Below are positions 57,608 to 64,000 of a stretch of 64,000 nucleotides of DNA, one piece after another (within the stretch, counting starts at the first letter, position 1; each line of letters begins with the position of its first letter). The position numbers were made by a program, and so were the translations under genes. The stretch is from NCBI GenBank assembly GCA_010405405.1, contig MU004233.1:881122-945121 (forward strand), written 5' to 3'. The stretch is from Microthyrium microscopicum. Lineage: Eukaryota > Ascomycota > Dothideomycetes > Microthyriales > Microthyriaceae. The notes below the pieces were generated by a model that was given only the letters and a program-made list of their open reading frames with translations, did not search any database and was not told where the DNA came from.

Positions 57608-58384
57608 CTAAAACTTACCCGATAAAGTCCTCGATATCTCCCGCGCTCTGCTTTTCAAATGCACTTCCTTTGCATCCCACCAAACCACCGTCACCCACGC
57701 CAACACCAGCGCATGCAATAACCTCCTGTCCCCCAAATCTTTAATCTCCAGCTTTGGCTCATGCAAAGACGTACCAGCAACAACTTCCAACGCCAAAACT
57801 TTACCTTCACAATCCTTCCACTCATACTCTAGCGAACCATGACCTTTACGTTTCCGAAAAATCTGAAACACAGGAGCTTTCCCATCACCTTTCATATTGA
57901 TAATCAATCGCCAATCACCAAGATAATTCTGAGCATGGAACGGAATAAGTGTCACCCATTTCAACCACTTGACATTTCCCTTGATCAACTGACATCCCGG
58001 GCGATAACAATAAAAGCTTCGCGTTTCCGGTGAGAAGGTATAGATGGGCGGCAGCAGTGCTTGTATTCTGGGATTCCACCACTTGCCTGGGACTTCGACG
58101 GAGTACAACTCCTTTGGACTAGTGATCTTGGGATTGCGCTCGTTGAATTTGTGTTTGTAGACTTGGAGGCTGAACGTTAATGAGTCTGCAGCTGAAGATC
58201 GAGGATCGTGATTGAGGGAGTATATCACTTCGTTTTTATGCTGTAGTTTGACGTTGCTTCCTGCTAGGATGAGGGTTGTTCCGGTGATGTTTTGTATGTC
58301 TGTTAATGCGTTTGTCTCTCGGGCGATGGAGTATGATGGGGGAGGAGGATCTAGGCTTGCCTGATCTGTTTGGTGGTCTTCCAT
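57608..58384 (-). CDS. uncharacterised fungal protein
   Basis: Single-exon protein of 258 residues starting MEDHQTDQASLDPPPPSYSI. I do not recognise a family for certain. It has a Pro-rich N-terminus and a beta-rich core with WWNPRIQALLPPIYTFSPETRSFYCYRPG and LGDWRLIINMKGDGKAPVFQIF, then LALEVVAGTSLHEPKLEI. A hydrophobic helix (LHALVLAWVTVVWWDA) follows near the C-terminus. The alternating strands and the terminal hydrophobic helix faintly resemble tubby-C/DUF-type lipid-scramblase-like folds, which is a guess. No signal peptide. The coding strand is C-rich at the start and G-rich at the end. Confidence 0.75.
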   Translation of the reverse strand: MEDHQTDQASLDPPPPSYSIARETNALTDIQNITGTTLILAGSNVKLQHKNEVIYSLNHDPRSSAADSLTFSLQVYKHKFNERNPKITSPKELYSVEVPGKWWNPRIQALLPPIYTFSPETRSFYCYRPGCQLIKGNVKWLKWVTLIPFHAQNYLGDWRLIINMKGDGKAPVFQIFRKRKGHGSLEYEWKDCEGKVLALEVVAGTSLHEPKLEIKDLGDRRLLHALVLAWVTVVWWDAKEVHLKSRAREISRTLSGKF

Positions 58385-59550
58385 GATGGAGAATGGTTTG
58401 GGAGTATAACCATTTTATGGCAGGAATCAGATGTAGGCTGCGTGAGATGGAGCGAAAGTTGGAGGTCCTGGGCCATTGCGGCACAGTAAAAGCCTCAGAG
58501 GCTTAGATATTGGATACGGGGTTTTGACTACCCGCCTTGAATTACCGCGATGCATTGTAAGTCTTTGGCTGGGTTCTGCAGTTGTGAAAGCTGACGCCGA
58601 TCCAAGGCGTGTCTTATGCGCGTCCATCTTTGAACAATCCAATAGATGGTATGCTTAGAACATGAGACACGATTCCAATGCATGAGGTTATGGGAAAAGG
58701 AGGCGGCGGCAATCGAGTTGACGCATGGCTAGACGCGCGCTTACCCATCGATATCCTTTTTCACGAGAAACACAAATCAATACACAGCAATTATCACTAC
58801 CAGCGTACCTATCAGCATCTCGTCGATTCAGTGCAGTCATACCAACTATCTTGATCACCATCAAAAACGAAGCGGCAGGATCAATATCAAAGTCAACAAC
58901 AATATCATTCCATCTACTCAATCTAGAGAACGTAAGCATCTCTCCCGAGACAACAAGAAAAACCCAACCAAATCCGACCAATCCAATCGAACGCACGAAG
59001 GCGCATACCCTATTCTCCCAAGAAAACCGCCTAAAACAATAGAAATAAGAGCTGCCAAGCGAAAAGCACAGCGAGTGTGGGGTATAGTTTGTTCATCAAC
59101 ATCGAAGAGATGGTAGTAGTCATTCAAACATTCCTAGTTTGCCAAGATCGAAGAAGAAAAAATAAAAAGCAAACCCCCCAAACCTGAACCGTTGCGCCTG
59201 TGCAAAAAGAATTACAAGTGAAATGTCAAGTCCGGAAGAACGATTGACCACCCAGATCCGTTTGTCCCTGATAGGTGTAGAATATGGCGGGTATTATGAT
59301 CCACGTGGTCGTCGTTATTGTCGTACATGAAGGTTTCTTCCCAAACTCGTTGCAAGTGCGTTAATCAAACAGTAAAAACATAAAAGCGTCAAGTGGCGTG
59401 AAAGCGTGAGTGAAGAGTGGTGGAGAAGATGGTTTGCGTGTGTGAGCAGATATTTGGAGGAATGGCTCGTCTGATGTCGTTCTCACATGTGTACCAGGTG
59501 AGGGAGATCGGGCGGTGTGCGGCATGCGACGAGCACCTGGGGAAAGGAGA
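58385..59550. other. gene-free stretch
   Basis: About 1.2 kb between the uncharacterised gene start (-) and the C2H2 gene end (-). It should hold the promoter of the former and the 3' UTR of the latter. No gene seen. Confidence 0.5.
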
Positions 59551-61750
59551 CTAGATGCGTTGTTCCTCGCTAGTAGCAACCGCAACCAGAGCTTCTAACC
59601 GCCTCATATCGCTGCCCTTATCAGTAGGTGGAACGTAGGCAGTCGGAGGTAAGGTCTCGTAACCCTTTGGCTGGGACGCTTGAGATGGTACCTGTGGGCC
59701 TGGAACCTCGTGCTTGGAGACTTGTTGGTACTGGTATGGCTGATATGCGGGTGCTGACGCAACTTTAGTCTGTTCCTCGCCGCCTTGCATGTGAATAGCG
59801 GGCGCAGGCTCCACATGGCCATTATTTTGTACGATTGCGGGGTGATAGTCTGCGGCGGTTGTCACGGGTGTCGGTGCCCCGTCGCTGCTGATACTATCGG
59901 GAGAGGTCCGCTGCGTGGTTTGACTTTGGGACGCGGCGCTGGCTGGAGGCTGCATGTACCAACCCATCCGTTTGCTCTTCTTAGGAGTTGTAGGTGGCTC
60001 CACTGGAGCCTCGGATGACTGCTGAGGGTATCTAGAAGCGGGTTGAGCATAGGAATCGGCGGCACCAGCGTTGATGTTAGCGGGATTCCACGATCTTGAC
60101 TCTTGGCCCTGGGCTTGAGCGTCCTTGCTGATATCAAGACGGTTTATACCATTCTGTAGAGTTGACGCGCCCCAAGAAATGCGATGGTTGGACTCGGGAA
60201 CTGGCGCAAGAGACGCTTCGGATACATGAGAAGTCGATGGACCATCTAGTTGCATCGGTGAAGGAGGTCTCTGTCCCAATAGTAATGAAGGTGGTGGAGG
60301 TTGATCAAATGTTTCTATACCGGGTAATCGCGGAACTTGACCACCGATCTGTTGTGAATTGAACACTGGCCTGGGTAAGTCTGCGATGTGTTGTGCAGGT
60401 ACATTAGGTTGCAGTCGAGATCCGAGCTGCGTATTGGTATTTGGATGCCACGTCCGTCTCCTCCAGTCCGCTTCGCTTATTGATCCTCGCCGCGAGTCCA
60501 TATTAGAATTTGATGGGGTCGCAATATACGCACTATGTCGAGCAACCGCTGCATTTGACGGCACGGGACTCATATACGAGGATGTATGAGTATCTGGGCT
60601 ATGAGATGACTGAAATGGATTCGAGCCCGGTACAGAAAGCCGTCGACTGGGAGTTTTGGAGCCATAGTACAGAGATCTTGAAATCGAAGAAGCTGGTGAG
60701 CCTAATCCAGAGGAAAATCTGGGAGAGCTGTTTCCATGCGAGTAGGACGCAGATGTAGGTGTACTATATCCAGTAGGTGAACTATTGCCAATTCCATAGT
60801 AGGGTGGCAGCGAAGCACCGGAGCCGGGAGTTGACGTGGGCACATATGTATCAACACTCAACCGGTTTGTTCTTGGCGTTTCAAAGCCTATTCGTCGAAC
60901 CTCGTCGCCTCCATATGTTGAAATCGATGAGGTGGAAGCTATAGAGGTTATGGACGACGAAGATAGATTTCGGCTATGTCCCCGATGAACATGGACAGGA
61001 TTTGGTGCACTACTGAATGTTGAAGCTCTTGATCTGTTCGCGGGTCGCACTCTCTCAGTGCGAATCTGTCGCTGGAAACGAGTGCCTGTGGCAGCGAGCG
61101 AATCAGTGGGTATATCCTCATTCACATGCACAGTCTGTGCGTGTTGCCGAAGATTATCGAGTCTCGAAAAGCGTCTGCTGCAGTGACATTGGAAGGGTCG
61201 TTCGCCGGTATGTTTTCTACGCCAGTTAGTCTCATGTAATCAGAGTTAGATCGAGTGAGACATACCTGATGTGTCGCGCCAAATGTTCACTTCGAGTAAA
61301 GCTCAACTGACAAGGCGGGAAGTCAGTGCAGAAAAAACGCTGTCCCTTCTTCTTCTTGGAAGATCGTCCAGAGTCGCCGTCGGCACTATCCTGTTCTTCA
61401 GAACCATCTTTCAAGTCCTTACTATCAGTCATTTCGACATCTTCGTCGTCCTCCTCTTCGTGAATAGGCAGTGGCGACTCGATAGATCTGGTCTCCATGG
61501 AAAAGTCCTCGCCCATCTTACTATCAGGCCGCTCAGGTGATGTACGGGTAGGAATAGCTGGAAGTGGTTTCTGTCCGACTATTCCGGCGAATGACTCTCG
61601 AGTCGGTGTTTTCGCCGAGGGGTCCTCAGCGGGCGACTCCAGATTCACATGCTGGTTTGTGGCTTGAAGTGGTGGTGGGGTAGCTTGCTCCATGGTGGAT
61701 GGTCGATGGTTTACAGCGACTGAGGTATTGACAGCACGAAACGCAGACAT
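59551..61750 (-). CDS. C2H2 zinc-finger transcription factor, CSP-1-like
   Basis: Two exons, 61750-61266 and 61216-59551 (49-nt intron); 716 residues. The intron splits the zinc-finger pair between HIR and [11 protein letters not shown]. An acidic N-terminal part ([13 protein letters not shown]) is followed by a basic [11 protein letters not shown] and two fingers, [24 protein letters not shown] and [21 protein letters not shown]. Next come [27 protein letters not shown] and a very long Ser/Pro/Gln-rich disordered region. The finger pair with the [16 protein letters not shown] tail matches the CSP-1 type of fungal repressor as I remember it (conidial development and circadian output in Neurospora). 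Binding-site and function transfer are inference. Confidence 0.85.
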
Positions 61751-64000
61751 GTTTGTTGTTTCAAGAGCTGGCGAACAGCTGCAGGAACGGGACGGGAGTA
61801 AGTTTTATGGCAGGTGGCGAGCAAAAGGTTCCTGGACCTGACGTACGACCAGGCTGGTGGCAGGGGCCTCAAAAAGGGTAAAAAGCTAGAGGCAAGGCTC
61901 GACTCAGTTTGACGTTGACAAGCTGGCCACTCGGTCAAACAGTGCCCTGAGGGAATAAAAGCACAGGGCCAAAGTAGAGATAGATGGAGGGGGATGGGGA
62001 GAGGAAGGTGCCCTATAGTAGAGGTTGATCAATTTAGATCAGAGAGAGGAGCAAGGCTGAAACAGCGCCAGCGGAAAGTTAACAATAGAGAAGACGGGCC
62101 ATGCCCAAGTGGACCGAGAGACGAGGCCCTGAATTAGTTGAGAGGAGGTGAGTTTGGAGATAATGGGGGTTGGCGATATCACTTTCTCAGGGCGCAGGAA
62201 CGGACATGGACAGAAAGTGAGAGGAGATGGCGATATGCGAACAAGGCAAAGTGTGTGCAGTAGCCAGGAACGGAGGATGAATAAAATGGGAAGGGAGCGG
62301 GAAAGGAAGTAATTAGAGAGAAGCCGTGGAAGGGGTTGGAGAATAGATGAGATGTTGGTGGTAAGAAGCCAAGTGGTGGATATGTGGAGAGAGTAGGTTG
62401 GCTGGTGGTGAGAGGCGACTCGGGGCACTGGAGAGGTGGGAGGAGTAAAGTGAGATTGTGAGATGATGCGGCGACTCTGATGTTGAGAGAGTAGAGAGCT
62501 GGTGGGGGATATGCTACCGTAACCAGGCCTGATGGATGCTGCTGGGGCGTACAGGTAGCGGGACCTGTAAGTTGTAAGGTTAGTTAGTAGTAGAGTAGTA
62601 ACTGAGACTAGAGGCGAGAGGCTAGAGTATATCTGCAAGGACTTTGAAGAGGAACAGGTACAAACACAGGTACGGAACTAGCACCAGGATCATAAAAAGG
62701 TACTCTAATCTAGGTCGGATATGGGAGATGGTTGGGAGCCAGACCGTATTACTCTGTCACTCGCCTGTCTTGGTATCTTGGAAGAAACAATAGTGGTATT
62801 AATGAGCATTAGAATATGGTACAGAAGACCGATGGACACATTGGCTACAGGCACACTATCCTAATACTATTCTATTTGTGCTGCACCGTTGTAATAGTTT
62901 TGAAATTGGTGGCCAGAAACCTCACTTTCTAAAAACACAAACACCAAGTACAAACACGGCTTGAGTCGGAACAGGACTTAGACGCGAGATGCAAAAGAGG
63001 AGGCGAGTATAAAACGGTGATAGATTTCAACAGGCAAAAATACAAAAGAGGCTGATAGAAAGCCTCGAGAAGCGAGCCAGAAAAGGAATCTCGGAGGCTG
63101 GCAAGCAGCACGCACGCTGGGCGGGATCGCACTCGATGGGCATTGGCAGCATCAACCAACCCACCCACCACTCTGGCACACCACCATCAACTTTTCAAGA
63201 ATCCATCAAATCCACTTTAATCCTCCAACTACCAACTGCACAAGATGCTTTGCGTCTCCTCTCCTCGCAGCCTCGCAGCATCGCATGGCACTTCCGCCTT
63301 GCGCCCATCCAATCTAATCGCTTACTCGCGCATCTGGTACCTCGACTTCTTACCAACAAAGTCTGATACCAACGCGGCCACTTTCCTTTTGCATGCAAAG
63401 CTAACAATCCTGTGCCTGTACCCCAGCGTAGCGCTTGTTCCTCGACACACACTAAAAATCATTTCACGAGCCTGTCGCCCATCATCAACTGTAGTCTGTT
63501 CCCCAGCCTGGTCAGTTGACGGCCTTGTTTCCGTTTCCTAGCATTTTCTTTGGATGATTATTCTGAGTTGTTTCGTTTTTTTGGCCACGCAAGGCAGAGG
63601 ACGAGGCAACTGCAACATTGCAACACTTGCACTGCTTTTACTGTTGTCGTAATTGAGACCTTTTTAAGAACATCATGGCGCTTTGAGCTTTATTCTGTGA
63701 ATCCTTCCAACTTGTTTCGATCAGAATCAGCGAATAACTTGTCGTTGTTTTGTCGAGTCACTGCACAAACTACGATTTCAACCAGGATGTATGGCGCTTG
63801 CAAGACAGAGATGCATTAAACATCCACACCACTTGTCTCCTAGACGCTGTGGTGATTGATTGTAATGCCGTGAGATGATATTCGAGAATATACATTAGAC
63901 TTCAAATACTCATGGAAAATAAATCTCAAATGCGTAGAACCACTGCGTATAAAAAATGTTGCAGGAGTCGTCGGAAGAACGGCTAGCGGAGGCAGGGACA
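61751..64000. other. long upstream region of the C2H2 gene
   Basis: About 2.25 kb of purine-rich then pyrimidine-rich sequence to the edge of the window. The minus frame at 62039-62638 is Ser/Leu/Pro-rich low-complexity and without conserved residues. Long leaders and promoters are common for fungal developmental regulators. No gene is supported here. Confidence 0.45.

Noticed and set aside
62039-62638. Minus-strand frame of 199 residues upstream of the C2H2 gene
   Set aside because: Ser/Leu/Pro-rich low complexity with no conserved residues; probably leader or promoter sequence.

Overview
This window looks like the genome of a filamentous ascomycete (Pezizomycotina). The genes are split by short introns (about 40-180 nt) with GT..AG ends and CTAAC/CTGAC-like branch points. 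The gene set is typical of these fungi: an LRR-type adenylate cyclase, a Lte1-type Ras GEF, a cutinase, a Zn2Cys6 regulator and a CSP-1-like C2H2 protein. One transposon has been turned into AT-rich, stop-rich DNA in the way repeat-induced point mutation (RIP) does. I cannot fix the class from sequence alone.

Layout. 0-12 kb: a hotdog thioesterase, a PXA/PX/nexin-C sorting nexin, a GFA/CENP-V-like gene with an in-frame stop, a bestrophin-like channel and ALG9. 12-15 kb: NAF1, divergent from ALG9. 15.57-19.57 kb: a complete but RIP-ruined Tc1/mariner transposon, followed 16 bp later by a 312-bp MITE with perfect 32-bp terminal inverted repeats. 22-40 kb: adenylate cyclase, a small conserved fungal protein and the Lte1-like Ras GEF, with long gene-free stretches between them. 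40.8-46.5 kb: two divergent AIG1/GIMAP-like GTPases and a MATE transporter. 47.5-54.3 kb: a nucleobase cluster with an NCS1 permease, a divergent adenosine/adenine-deaminase-family enzyme and a Zn2Cys6 regulator. The permease gene is interrupted in its C-terminal coding region by a 636-bp MITE flanked by an exact 9-bp target duplication, and its original last exon survives beyond the insert. 55.6-64 kb: a secreted cutinase, an uncharacterised fungal protein and a C2H2 transcription factor with a long upstream region.

Working together: adenylate cyclase (Ras-association domain) and the Ras-GEF-type protein may share small-GTPase signalling. The permease and deaminase share one promoter region carrying a CGG-N6-CCG site, which suggests co-regulated uptake and deamination of a nucleobase or nucleoside. 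The most notable observations are the MITE-split permease, the 4-kb mariner with an unexplained left half, the divergent GTPase pair, and a strong repeated C-rich to G-rich switch within several coding regions.
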